Assembly: GCA_017656235.1 (NCBI GenBank)
Contig: JACDOF010000012.1
Coordinates: 39,362-103,361, forward strand
Reading direction: 5' to 3'
Length of the DNA: 64,000 nt
Source of the DNA: Brevibacillus sp.
Lineage (GTDB): Bacteria; Bacillota; Bacilli; Brevibacillales; Brevibacillaceae
Shown here: piece by piece, positions 26,772 through 34,325 of the stretch
How the letters are laid out: each line of letters starts with the position of its first letter
Position numbering within the stretch: position 1 is the first letter of the stretch
Program-made: the position numbers and the translations under genes
Notes under the pieces: generated by a model
The model's database searches: none
Seen by the model: only the letters and a program-made list of their open reading frames with translations
Told to the model about the DNA's origin: nothing

Positions 26772-26805
26772 GGCAATTCCTCCTTGTACGTGAAATACGC
26801 AAAAC

Positions 26806-26823
26806 AGAATGAATGTTCATTCA
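26806..26823. promoter_or_regulatory. FadR (TetR, YsiA-type) operator-like palindrome
   Basis: AGAATGAATGTTCATTCA: half-sites GAATGA and TCATTC separated by four bases. This closely matches the Bacillus FadR operator TGAATGAMTANTCATTCA, with two mismatches, and lies 34 bases upstream of the FadH-like start, where it would cover the promoter. Confidence 0.7.
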
Positions 26824-26897
26824 TTTTTATTTCTCTTTTTCCTGCGTAATTCCTGCTGCCCGTATACTGGGTGAGGGTGGATTACAGACAAGGTGTC

Positions 26898-26936
26898 GGG
26901 AACACGAGTAGGGGCGGATTCCGCCCCCACTCGTTC
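26898..26936 (-). terminator. Strong GC-rich hairpin after the HTH-CapA gene
   Basis: GGAAC, GAGT and GGGGCGG on one side pair with CCGCCCC, ACTC and GTTCC on the other. It lies about 85 bases after the stop at 27022 and has no T-run, so it could be a 3'-end stabiliser rather than a terminator. Confidence 0.45.
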
Positions 26937-27021
26937 CAAGCGCGAGTTTTGATACTCGATCAGGACCATATGGTGCCCTTTTTGATAAGGATATTGGAAG
27001 CAGCTGCGGATATGATTCCAT

Positions 27022-28422
27022 TCAGTAGAAAACCTGGAGCAGCGGCGATGAAGGAAAGCGGCCGGAAACCTCTTTTTGGGCACGCTGACGTTCCTCTTCG
27101 CTCAATTGGAAAGACAGCTGTCCCTTGCTCATCTTCCCCACCAGTACGCGCATTTCCTGCAACTCGGTACCGGCGAGATCCACTTCCAGTATGTAGTTGA
27201 GCGCTTCATGGTTCTTAATTGGCGACACACTGTGGCCGAGGCTGTAATAAACAGGTTTGTCGCTGATAAACTCCATTGATTGGGAGGAAAAAGGATGGTT
27301 GCCCACAATCAGATCGCCGCCCGCCTTGACGATTGCCTCGGCCAATGGACGCTGGTATGATTCCGGTTTGTCGCCCCAAGTCCTGCCCCAATCCATCAAC
27401 ACGATTAAAAAGTCCACCTGTTTTTTGGCTTCCTGAACAGCCTTAACCACTTGAGCCGTGCTGTACGCGCTCGCCAGACCGATTCGCTTGTTGGTCGCCT
27501 GGTCAGCCGCTTTATGGATGATCCTCGTTAACGAGAGGAAGCCGATCCGGGTTGGTCCCGTCTCAATCAACAGCGGCTGGTACACCTGAGGCAGCGTGTC
27601 CAACCCCACAATCTGGTATCCCTCCTGCATCAGCCGGCTGCGTTCCGCAAGCGTCGATTCGGTCCAGACATCCGTTGTGCCCAGGTTGAGAACCCATTCC
27701 GTCTGCTTCCTCGCTCTCAGCCACGCCGGCAGATCAGGAGCATGCGCGACTCGTTCCAGCGGTACCACTTGGTAGAGTGGATTACCCTTGTCCTGAAGCG
27801 CTTCCGGCAGAGGCAACAGCTCCGTCTGGTACAGCACGTTCCCCCAGAAGCGCAGGGTGGTCACCGCAGGCTCTTCGGTCACCGTCACTTCAAACGAGGC
27901 CGTTTCCGGTACGGCCGGTGCAGGAGAGTCGGAGTGGTCCTGGCCAAAGGCACGTCCAGCTTGACCGGCAGGCACCGGACGATTTTCTTCCGCGGTGATG
28001 GACGGACTGCCCGACTGCCGTGCAGGGTTCGGCTGTTTGCTGTTGAAGGGGTCCGACAGGTGGCCATGCTGCGCAGAATCTTGTCCGGTTTGGGTGGGCA
28101 GGATTCCCGCCTGTCTCCCGTCACTCCCACTTGAAGCCCATATACCGGCAGCAGCCAGGACAGCCAGCAGCAGCACTGCCAGCCAGACGGAAAAGGTGCG
28201 CAGAGGACGGCGGCGGTGATGATAGCTGGACAAGTCAGCCAGGGTAATCTCATACAAGGTTAACAGCTTGTCCAACTCTTCCAGTGTCAGATGAGCACGT
28301 CCCTGCTCCACCAGGTACATCTTGCGTGCCGGAATTCCCGTCGACTGTTCAATCTGTGCGAAGTTGTACCCTTTTTCGATCCGAACAGACTGCAATTGTT
28401 TCACCAACGGTGTGACACTCAT
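27022..28422 (-). CDS. HTH-TM-CapA-like protein (RodZ-like layout, degraded CapA metal site)
   Basis: 466 aa, ATG at 28422 with AAGGAAC upstream. Residues 5-60 form an XRE-type helix-turn-helix of the RodZ/HTH_25 kind (IEKGYNFAQIEQSTGIPAR), residues 76-97 are one membrane span, residues 98-175 a low-complexity linker. The rest aligns by eye with the CapA/PGA-synthesis phosphoesterase-like domain. The usual metal motifs are changed: GDxM reads GNVL (194), NLE reads NLG (246), HWG reads DWG (344) and the GxHPHxxQ block reads GNHPFSSQ (374); YSLGN reads YSLGH. It is probably a non-catalytic sensor or scaffold. It starts nine bases after the upstream gene. Confidence 0.82.
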   Translation of the reverse strand: MSVTPLVKQLQSVRIEKGYNFAQIEQSTGIPARKMYLVEQGRAHLTLEELDKLLTLYEITLADLSSYHHRRRPLRTFSVWLAVLLLAVLAAAGIWASSGSDGRQAGILPTQTGQDSAQHGHLSDPFNSKQPNPARQSGSPSITAEENRPVPAGQAGRAFGQDHSDSPAPAVPETASFEVTVTEEPAVTTLRFWGNVLYQTELLPLPEALQDKGNPLYQVVPLERVAHAPDLPAWLRARKQTEWVLNLGTTDVWTESTLAERSRLMQEGYQIVGLDTLPQVYQPLLIETGPTRIGFLSLTRIIHKAADQATNKRIGLASAYSTAQVVKAVQEAKKQVDFLIVLMDWGRTWGDKPESYQRPLAEAIVKAGGDLIVGNHPFSSQSMEFISDKPVYYSLGHSVSPIKNHEALNYILEVDLAGTELQEMRVLVGKMSKGQLSFQLSEEERQRAQKEVSGRFPSSPLLQVFY

Positions 28423-28431
28423 GTTCGTTCC

Positions 28432-28953
28432 TTACATTCCTTTTCTCTGTTCTCTGGTTGAGGATGTGTTCTTCAACGAAAACCGCAGCAGCGTACCCAG
28501 CTGCAGCGCAAACAAGGACAAACGCTCGTCCAGCTCCGCCTGCTCACTCGCGGTACGCGGCGCCTCCACCACAAAGTGGAAGTCCAGCAGCAGATGCGCG
28601 TCAACCAAATGTTCTGCTGCCAGAAAGCGGCGCTTCTCCGTAACCGCCGCCTCCACCCCGAGCAATTGCGCCCGTTCAAACAGTGCAGCCAACAGTTCCT
28701 TGCCGTCATCGTCGCCCGCTTGGGGATACTGGATTTCTGCAGCGATCTCGACGGCCGCTTGATCCTCAAAAGGATAGAGGAATACCGTGGCCAAAGGCAT
28801 GTCCCAGGCTGCCTCCGTCTCGGCAACATACAGTTCAATCTCCCGGTTCACTTCCCCGCTGTACAGGGATTGTTCTGTCCTGACAAGCAGATTGGTGACA
28901 ATCCCGGCATGGGAAAGGTGAGCTTCCAACTGCTTGGTCAATGCTTCTACCAT
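28432..28953 (-). CDS. Hypothetical protein, 173 aa, operon partner of the HTH-CapA gene
   Basis: The ATG at 28953 lies 11 bases after GGGGGA. The product is an alpha/beta protein with no signal peptide (MVEALTKQLEAHLSHAG, then FLYPFEDQAAVEIAAEIQYP and LVDAHLLLDFHFVVEAP). It ends nine bases before the HTH-CapA start, so the pair forms an operon. No family recognised. Confidence 0.65.
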   Translation of the reverse strand: MVEALTKQLEAHLSHAGIVTNLLVRTEQSLYSGEVNREIELYVAETEAAWDMPLATVFLYPFEDQAAVEIAAEIQYPQAGDDDGKELLAALFERAQLLGVEAAVTEKRRFLAAEHLVDAHLLLDFHFVVEAPRTASEQAELDERLSLFALQLGTLLRFSLKNTSSTREQRKGM

Positions 28954-29125
28954 CTGATCCGATTCCCCCTGTTGGCCGGCCGCAGGCAAGTACGATCCCC
29001 TGCCCGATCCGTTTTGCTGCCAACAGTATACCACACTCTATTCCCCGTACGCTGCGCATTTCGGCATCTTCCCGGTATCATCGAAGCAGTGAAAGAGCGG
29101 ACGGAATGAAACGGAAGTGCGGAGT

Positions 29126-29248
29126 ATGGACTGGGAGCAGGTAAGTGAGCAGGTCAACATCCAGCAAATACCTGTAGAAAAAAACGCTTTTCAGCGAAAC
29201 AAAAAGGCGGCAGACTCGTCAATCTATACAGAGAAAGAGAATACGTGA
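29126..29248 (+). CDS. Possible small protein, 40 aa (uncertain)
   Basis: ATG GAC TGG at 29126 opens a 40-codon frame, hydrophilic and Gln/Glu/Lys-rich (MDWEQVSEQVNIQQ), ending TGA at 29248. GGAAG lies nine bases upstream. An intrinsic terminator with a plus-strand T-run follows 54 bases later, which suggests that a plus-strand transcript really exists here. No homologue is known to me; it could equally be a non-coding RNA. Confidence 0.3.
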   Translation: MDWEQVSEQVNIQQIPVEKNAFQRNKKAADSSIYTEKENT

Positions 29249-29301
29249 TTCGCGCCAATGGAGAACAAACGGGCAATAGAAAAAACAGATAAAAAAATCG
29301 A

Positions 29302-29328
29302 AGAGACGCCGCAGCGTCTCTTTCTTTT
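29302..29328. terminator. Bidirectional intrinsic terminator
   Basis: AGAGACGC, a CGCA loop, then GCGTCTCT and TTCTTTTT on the plus strand; on the minus strand the same stem is followed by TCGATTTTTTT. It can end the acyltransferase transcript from the right and any plus-strand transcript from the left. Confidence 0.8.
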
Positions 29329-29387
29329 TAGGATTCTCGCTTCTCTTCGCCTGAACAGAATGACAAATCACCCGCTTCTCAGCCTGC

Positions 29388-30344
29388 TCAGACCAGAGGA
29401 TTCCCTATGCTCCAGCTTGCCTTCCCTTGTTCCGGTTGTCGTCTCACCGCCAGATCATCCTCCCACCTGCTCTCTGCGTTAAACCAATAGAGCCACTGGC
29501 TGGGCACGCTGCGTACGGCCTCCTCGATCAAGCGGTTCAGCCGACTGGTCGCCTCCTTTCGCTGATCGGGGCGAAACTCTTCATGCAGGTGAATCACCGG
29601 ACCAAAGACCAGCCGATGCCGGAATCCCTGCTCACGATAGCCGTAAAACGGGACAACAGGTACCTGCTGCTCCAAGGCCAAGGCAGTCGTCCCGGAAGGA
29701 CTGCGCGTGATTCTGTCAAACAGCTTTGCTTTCGGGAAGATCGGCCGCCAGAAATCGCCAAGCAGAAAGACGACACCGTTTTGCCGCAGGTGCTTCCTGA
29801 GCGTCCGCATCAGCTCAATTGGCGGCGTGGCATCGTAATCCAGTCCGCGGCAGCCCATTCGTTGAAACAGCAGGTAGAGCGGACGCAGCTCCGGGCTGCC
29901 CGCCGTCACTACCGTCAGGCAGGAATACCTGCGGCTGAGATACCAGTAATAGTAGAAAAAGTTTCCCACATGCGGTGCAAAAACGACAGCTCCTTTTCCC
30001 TCTTCGAGCGCCTCCTGGAGGTATCGCTCTCCTTCCACGCGAAACCGCCAATGCTCGGAAAGATGCAGCCTGCCGGAGTCAAGAATGATCTCGTACAACA
30101 CGATCAAAAAATTGCGGAAGTAGTCGCGGCACGCTGCATTGAGCTCGGTATCGCTTCGGCTTGGCAGAAGATCACGCATGTTCGCAAGCACCTTTGCCCG
30201 AAGCTGTCTTTCTTTTTTCCACAACAGCCAGCCGCACAAGCTGGCCGCGCCGAACATGACCGGGCGGGGAACCACCCCCACCCATCCGGCAAGGGACGGC
30301 TTTCGCTCGATCAGTTTGGTTATTCGTCCGATCCAATCGTACAC
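29388..30344 (-). CDS. LpxL/HtrB-type lysophospholipid acyltransferase family protein
   Basis: 318 aa from a GTG at 30344 behind GAGGAG, overlapping the GNAT gene by 25 bases. The fold is that of lipid A/PIM acyltransferases: an N-terminal membrane segment, then VVFAPHVGNF, FLLGDFWRP and ALALEQQVPVVPFYGY. The catalytic motif is normally H-x4-D/E (H-x-G-N-W-D/E); here it reads H125-V-G-N-F-F130, so the acidic residue is missing. Together with the preceding GNAT it suggests acyl transfer in lipid synthesis, perhaps an ornithine-lipid-like product, but that is inference. Confidence 0.8.
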   Translation of the reverse strand: MYDWIGRITKLIERKPSLAGWVGVVPRPVMFGAASLCGWLLWKKERQLRAKVLANMRDLLPSRSDTELNAACRDYFRNFLIVLYEIILDSGRLHLSEHWRFRVEGERYLQEALEEGKGAVVFAPHVGNFFYYYWYLSRRYSCLTVVTAGSPELRPLYLLFQRMGCRGLDYDATPPIELMRTLRKHLRQNGVVFLLGDFWRPIFPKAKLFDRITRSPSGTTALALEQQVPVVPFYGYREQGFRHRLVFGPVIHLHEEFRPDQRKEATSRLNRLIEEAVRSVPSQWLYWFNAESRWEDDLAVRRQPEQGKASWSIGNPLV

Positions 30345-31114
30345 GCAGTGCTCTCCTCTCTATCAGAGATAGGCCGGTCAAGAAAACTGCGGCGATACCG
30401 CTCGTCGATCCGCATTCTGTCCAAGATGGTGAAGAAAAGTGTCGATCCAAAAACAGGATCGTAAGCAGGACCACCGGCAACACACGCCCCGGCCCGCAAA
30501 TATCCTTTTAACAGCGGCGGCAGGCAGCGGAATTCCTGCCGGGAATCGGCCAGTTCCACTTCCCGCAGTCCTTCAATCCGATAAGGGCTGCGCGGCTGAA
30601 GCCAAAACTCTTCCATCCGGTGGTAGTAATTGAGAAACGTATAGATGCGCCTCAGCTCATCGACCGAGGCGGGGTACAAGCTGGGCATTCCGATCAAATA
30701 GCGAATCTGCCGCTTCAACATCAACTCGCCGATGGCTCGCCACAAAAGCGTAATCGCCCGCCCGTTGCGGTAGTCGGCACGAATGCAGCTGCGGCCCAGT
30801 TCAACCGCTTCCGGGAGTAACGGTTCGATCGGCTGCAGATAAAAAAAACGCTCCGAGTAAAAGCCGATCGTCCTTATCGCCACGTGTCCCTCAACAAAGC
30901 GATACGTACCTATCACGTCCCCGCTGTTCTCGTCCACCACGATCAGATGCTCGCTAATCGCGTCATACTCGTCTTCTTCCTGTTCTGAGACAGGCTTCTT
31001 CAGCACATTTCCCTCAAGCAGGTGAGCCTGTTCCTGAATAAACACCTGATGCCGAAGCGCATAGACACGGTGTCTCTCTTCATCTGTCTCGGCAAGCTTT
31101 ACCGTCAGCGACAT
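30320..31114 (-). CDS. GNAT-fold N-acyltransferase, OlsB-like (Acetyltransf_5)
   Basis: 264 aa from the ATG at 31114 behind GGGGGAGG. The N-terminal part carries YALRHQVFIQEQ, then VIGTYRF and VELGRSCIRADYRNGRAI, and the C-terminus has LLKGYLRAGACVAGGPAYDPVFGS-type sequence with TLFFTILD. This is the autoinducer-synthase/OlsB subclass of the GNAT fold, which makes 3-hydroxyacyl-ornithine in Gram-negative ornithine lipid synthesis. Here it is translationally coupled to an LpxL-type acyltransferase. Substrate amine unknown. Confidence 0.82.
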   Translation of the reverse strand: MSLTVKLAETDEERHRVYALRHQVFIQEQAHLLEGNVLKKPVSEQEEDEYDAISEHLIVVDENSGDVIGTYRFVEGHVAIRTIGFYSERFFYLQPIEPLLPEAVELGRSCIRADYRNGRAITLLWRAIGELMLKRQIRYLIGMPSLYPASVDELRRIYTFLNYYHRMEEFWLQPRSPYRIEGLREVELADSRQEFRCLPPLLKGYLRAGACVAGGPAYDPVFGSTLFFTILDRMRIDERYRRSFLDRPISDREESTACTIGSDE

Positions 31115-31273
31115 ACGCCCTCCCCCTTCAGCTTTTGCCACTACCTCAACCTTATTACAAATTGGAGGTGAGATACGGAAAGTCAGCATATTTTCAGAAA
31201 AACTTTACCTGCGGCACACAATCTTCAACAAAATAGCAGAGGGTTTTACAAATCATTCACAAGGATGAGGTCT

Positions 31274-31298
31274 GACGGGGATCATGCGTCCCCGTCGT
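31274..31298. terminator. Hairpin after the CotF-type gene
   Basis: GACGGGGA and TCCCCGTC form an 8-bp stem with a 9-base loop; GTTTTCG follows on the plus strand. It lies just past the cotF stop on the minus strand, where no T-run follows, so direction is uncertain. Confidence 0.4.
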
Positions 31299-31312
31299 TT
31301 TCGTCCTGACTA

Positions 31313-31921
31313 CTACTGATAAGGTTGTTGGGGTGGTTGGGGCTGCTGCGATTGCTGTGCCATCGGCATTTGGGCCGGCTGGTACGTGTTGAGAACGGTA
31401 TTGGTGGTCATTTCTTTCATCGTCGGCACTTGGTAGTAGCCTTTCTGGTTCATGTACTGAAACGTTTCGTAAGCCATCTCCGAGGAATTCACGGCACACT
31501 GCTGAACCATCCGGCGAAGCTGCGGATTGGCGAATTCCTGCGCCGCGTGCATGCGCATCGTCGCCGATGCCTTGTGGCAGCCCAGCATGCCGCTGGCCAC
31601 ATCCTGATCGTTCATTTCAGCCGCAGACTTGTTTGGGCTTTGCGGTGCCGGATTGTTCAGTCCGTATGTCGGCGCCGCTGCGGCAGTTGTACGCGGAGTG
31701 CGATAGCCGCTGCCCATGGGGGACATGCCCTGTTGATTTAAGGCATTGACCATGTTGTTGTACTCCTGAACCATAAACTGAATGTGCCGGTCAATCATCG
31801 CCTGCAATTGCGGATCTTTGGCATAAGGACGGTACAACTCAAACTGGTTGATGCCGTCAACCGTATCCGTCAACACCTCATGCAGTTCCATCGTTTCGTG
31901 CGCACCAAGATGTGCAGCCAT
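31313..31921 (-). CDS. cotF: CotF-family spore coat protein
   Basis: 202 aa, ATG at 31921 behind AAAAAGGAGG. The N-terminal ferritin-like helical half (HETMELHEVLTDTVDGINQF, then YNNMVNALNQQG) and the second helix pair (CHKASATMRMHAAQEFANPQLRRM, AYETFQYMNQKGYYQVP) are typical of CotF. The C-terminus is Gln/Pro-rich (MPMAQQSQQPQPPQQPYQ). It should be incorporated in the spore coat during sporulation. I could not pick a sigma-E or sigma-K promoter with confidence. Confidence 0.92.
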   Translation of the reverse strand: MAAHLGAHETMELHEVLTDTVDGINQFELYRPYAKDPQLQAMIDRHIQFMVQEYNNMVNALNQQGMSPMGSGYRTPRTTAAAAPTYGLNNPAPQSPNKSAAEMNDQDVASGMLGCHKASATMRMHAAQEFANPQLRRMVQQCAVNSSEMAYETFQYMNQKGYYQVPTMKEMTTNTVLNTYQPAQMPMAQQSQQPQPPQQPYQ

Positions 31922-32116
31922 TGAGAATCCTCCTTTTTGTCGTTATTGGTGATGCTTTTCACCTGTACCAGTATGCCCAATCGCTGCTAATTTCAAAAGC
32001 ATCTTAGATCGGTGCCAAACTCTGCATTGCCCATCAATTCCTGTTCGTACTTGATCATTGCGATCCTTCTGGCCAATGGGTTCACAGCTATTGTTTGCAA
32101 TCGGCCCAAAAGAAAC

Positions 32117-32142
32117 CCTCTCCTTCACCGAGAAGGAGAGGG
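32117..32142 (-). terminator. Terminator that contains the stop codon of the 104-aa gene
   Basis: On the minus strand CCCTCTCCTTC pairs with GAAGGAGAGGG, followed by TTTCTTTT. The TGA stop at 32127-32125 lies at the loop and edge of this stem. Confidence 0.8.
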
Positions 32143-32439
32143 GGGATTCCACTCTTTTTGGCTTGTGAATTCGGAGAGCCAGGCGCGGCGGATTTCCTTG
32201 TTGGGGCAGAAGCCCAGGACATAACTTTCACCGCGCAGATATTTATCTTTGATCCAATCCTTGTGCTTACGGAAGAACGCTTTCTGAAACTCAACGGGCA
32301 TCTGTTGATACTCTTCCACGGCTGACGGGTTGCGCAGGAAGTATTCTTCGTCGTAGATCGTGTTGTCACCTTTCTGACGGCGACTGATCAGATAAAGAAA
32401 GACAATGGCCAGGCACAGGTTGACCAGAAACAGGGTCAT
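32125..32439 (-). CDS. Small membrane-anchored hypothetical protein, 104 aa
   Basis: ATG at 32439 behind GGTGAGGAGG. One N-terminal membrane span (LFLVNLCLAIVFLYLI) is followed by a basic patch (SRRQKG) and a charged cytoplasmic part with EEYFLRNPSAVEEYQQMP and KHKDWIKDKYLRGE. The C-terminal codons form part of the terminator stem. Not recognised. Confidence 0.7.
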   Translation of the reverse strand: MTLFLVNLCLAIVFLYLISRRQKGDNTIYDEEYFLRNPSAVEEYQQMPVEFQKAFFRKHKDWIKDKYLRGESYVLGFCPNKEIRRAWLSEFTSQKEWNPPSPSR

Positions 32440-32575
32440 GCGTATCCCTCCTCACCGTCATCCAAAAGTTCAGAAGTGTCAGTCTACTCCGTATGACTAT
32501 CTTACCACGATTTTTTGCTTTGCCAATCCCCTTATTTATTCAGGAGACAAAAAACAGCACATCGGCAAACAAAAA

Positions 32576-32611
32576 ACGGTCAAAAAGGATTTTCTCATCC
32601 CTTTTGACCGT
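32576..32611 (-). terminator. Terminator that contains the LCP stop codon
   Basis: On the minus strand ACGGTCAAAAGG and CCTTTTTGACCGT pair, followed by TTTTTTG. The TGA at 32597-32595 is in the loop. Confidence 0.85.
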
Positions 32612-34103
32612 CTTGTTTCCCCACGGCCGATGCCGTCGTCTGCTGATCGGACGTATTCCCATCCCCCTCGCCGGTTGACGGGGGGAAGGTTCCGGGCAGC
32701 GGAGCGATGTCCGGAGGAGGGACTTCACTACCGCCGCCGGTTCCTGTCGGTTGGCCATCTGCAGGAGCAGTGCCGTCATCAGATCCGCTTTCTCCGCCTG
32801 CCGGCGGCTGCAGCGGACCGCTTTCGCCCGGCTGCTGCGGGAGGACGTCAATATCCGGCGGTGGAGCTGCACCCGCTCCGCCCTCCGGTTTTGCCGAACC
32901 TGTACGGTTTCCTTCTTTTTCCGTAACGGCTGCCTTCTTGTTTTCCGGCTTTTTCTGTGCAGGCGCACGTGTCGATTTGGAAGTCGTGCTGCTTCTGACC
33001 ACTTCTGCCGCAGCATATTCGGCTATGGCCGCGTCACTTAGTTCTGCCGTCATGGTCAGCCCCATCTCGCTGATCAGCGTAGAGCGAATCTTCTCCATGT
33101 TTTCCTTCGGCAAGAGTGTCATGCTCAGGGCAGAATTCCAGACAGCGCCGTTTTCCAGCACAGTGATGTCATCGGAGCGCAAGCTTTTGAAGTCGTAAAC
33201 CAAACCTTTGATTTGTTCTTTGGACAGATCCGTGTGAACGTACTGGCTGGCTGTTTCGATCACGCTCAGAATTTTCGCTATCCCTTCAAACGAGGTCATC
33301 TTGTCTACTACCGCCTTGACCACTTCCTGCTGGCGCCGGTTGCGATCAAAGTCACTGGAGTAGTAGTTCGGTCCTCTGTTGTCCATCCGGTGACGTACAT
33401 AACCAAGAGCCTGCTCACCATTCAGCAGCTGCAGTCCCGGTTCAAGGTAGATATGGGTCCCGTCGCTCGGGTCGTCGTAGACCAGTTTGCGGTCCACATT
33501 AACCTCGATTCCGCCAAGTTCGTCAATCACTGCCTTGAATCCTTCAAAGTCCACTTCCACATAGTGTTGAATCGGGATGCCCAGCATGTGCTCCAACGTC
33601 TTCTTGGTGAGCGTGATCCCGTTTTCCGTCGGTGTCTGTCCTCTCGCTTCCGCCTGGCGCCGCTCCGCCTCCCCGTTGGCAAACACGGAATTGATCTTGT
33701 GGTAACCGCGGTAGCCAGGGATCTTGACACGGGTGTCGCGCGGCAGCGAGACCATCGTCACTTTTTGGGTCGCCGGGTTGACCACGGCCACCATCATGAC
33801 ATCCGTATTCAGCGAGCCGGTCTGTTTCCGGGTGTCCCGCCCCAACAGGACAAAGGAAAGAGGTTTTTCTGTGTCATACTTCGTTTCTTTGGTATCGCCA
33901 TCGACAGATGGTGTTTCATACGGATTATTGGTTACATTCTCTATAGCGTTATGAATCTGATAATAGACAGCGGCAGCCGCTCCACCCATGGCCAGTATGA
34001 AGAACAGCGTGAAAATAGGAATGAGTCGCCGCCATTTTTTACGCCGCGACGGCCTCGTTCGTCTACTGGCAGCCCTGCCCCGGTTTCCAACCGTCTCAGG
34101 CAT
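32595..34103 (-). CDS. LytR-CpsA-Psr (LCP) family cell-wall ligase
   Basis: 502 aa, ATG at 34103 with AAGGAG 11 bases upstream. A basic N-terminus and one membrane span (residues about 28-48) precede the LCP domain (residues 80-330). LCP residues visible are LLGRDTR, SLNTDVMMVAVVNP, SLPRDTRVKIPGYRGYHKIN and YVRHRM. LCP enzymes transfer teichoic-acid or other anionic polymers from lipid carriers to peptidoglycan outside the membrane. The C-terminal 130 residues are a Pro/Gly/Glu-rich, disordered tail with repeated PPPDI motifs, unusual in length for the family. Confidence 0.94.
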   Translation of the reverse strand: MPETVGNRGRAASRRTRPSRRKKWRRLIPIFTLFFILAMGGAAAAVYYQIHNAIENVTNNPYETPSVDGDTKETKYDTEKPLSFVLLGRDTRKQTGSLNTDVMMVAVVNPATQKVTMVSLPRDTRVKIPGYRGYHKINSVFANGEAERRQAEARGQTPTENGITLTKKTLEHMLGIPIQHYVEVDFEGFKAVIDELGGIEVNVDRKLVYDDPSDGTHIYLEPGLQLLNGEQALGYVRHRMDNRGPNYYSSDFDRNRRQQEVVKAVVDKMTSFEGIAKILSVIETASQYVHTDLSKEQIKGLVYDFKSLRSDDITVLENGAVWNSALSMTLLPKENMEKIRSTLISEMGLTMTAELSDAAIAEYAAAEVVRSSTTSKSTRAPAQKKPENKKAAVTEKEGNRTGSAKPEGGAGAAPPPDIDVLPQQPGESGPLQPPAGGESGSDDGTAPADGQPTGTGGGSEVPPPDIAPLPGTFPPSTGEGDGNTSDQQTTASAVGKQDGQKG

Positions 34104-34296
34104 AACCGATCAAACTCCTTCTATGTAATCGTTCGAAATCGCAGCAAGCGTCATTTGAGTCGAATCCGTCCGTTTTTTCGGTCGGGAACATTTTGGCGAC
34201 AGCCTGCCACTGCAGCAGGCTGCGGTTAAAACCCTGCACATCATTTTACCACAGCAGACCATTCATTTGTAGAAAAATGTTTGCTTTAAGGAAAAT

Positions 34297-34325
34297 CCCC
34301 TACCGCAGATCTACTGCGACAGGGG
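34297..34325 (-). terminator. Terminator that contains the psuG stop codon
   Basis: On the minus strand CCCCTGTCGCAG, a TAGAT loop that begins with the TAG stop, then CTGCGGTAGGGG and ATTTTCC. Confidence 0.75.

Larger units (their letters stand above)
28954..29387. other. Intergenic stretch with a possible 40-codon ORF and a bidirectional terminator
   Basis: This 434-base gap separates two minus-strand operons. It contains the putative small ORF at 29126-29248 and the hairpin at 29302-29328. The rest shows no conserved motif that I can name. The segment before the 173-aa gene must hold that operon's promoter. Confidence 0.5.

Noticed and set aside
29258..29482. A 74-codon plus-strand frame beginning MENKRAIEK
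   Set aside because: It passes through the bidirectional terminator and into the acyltransferase gene, and has no ribosome site.
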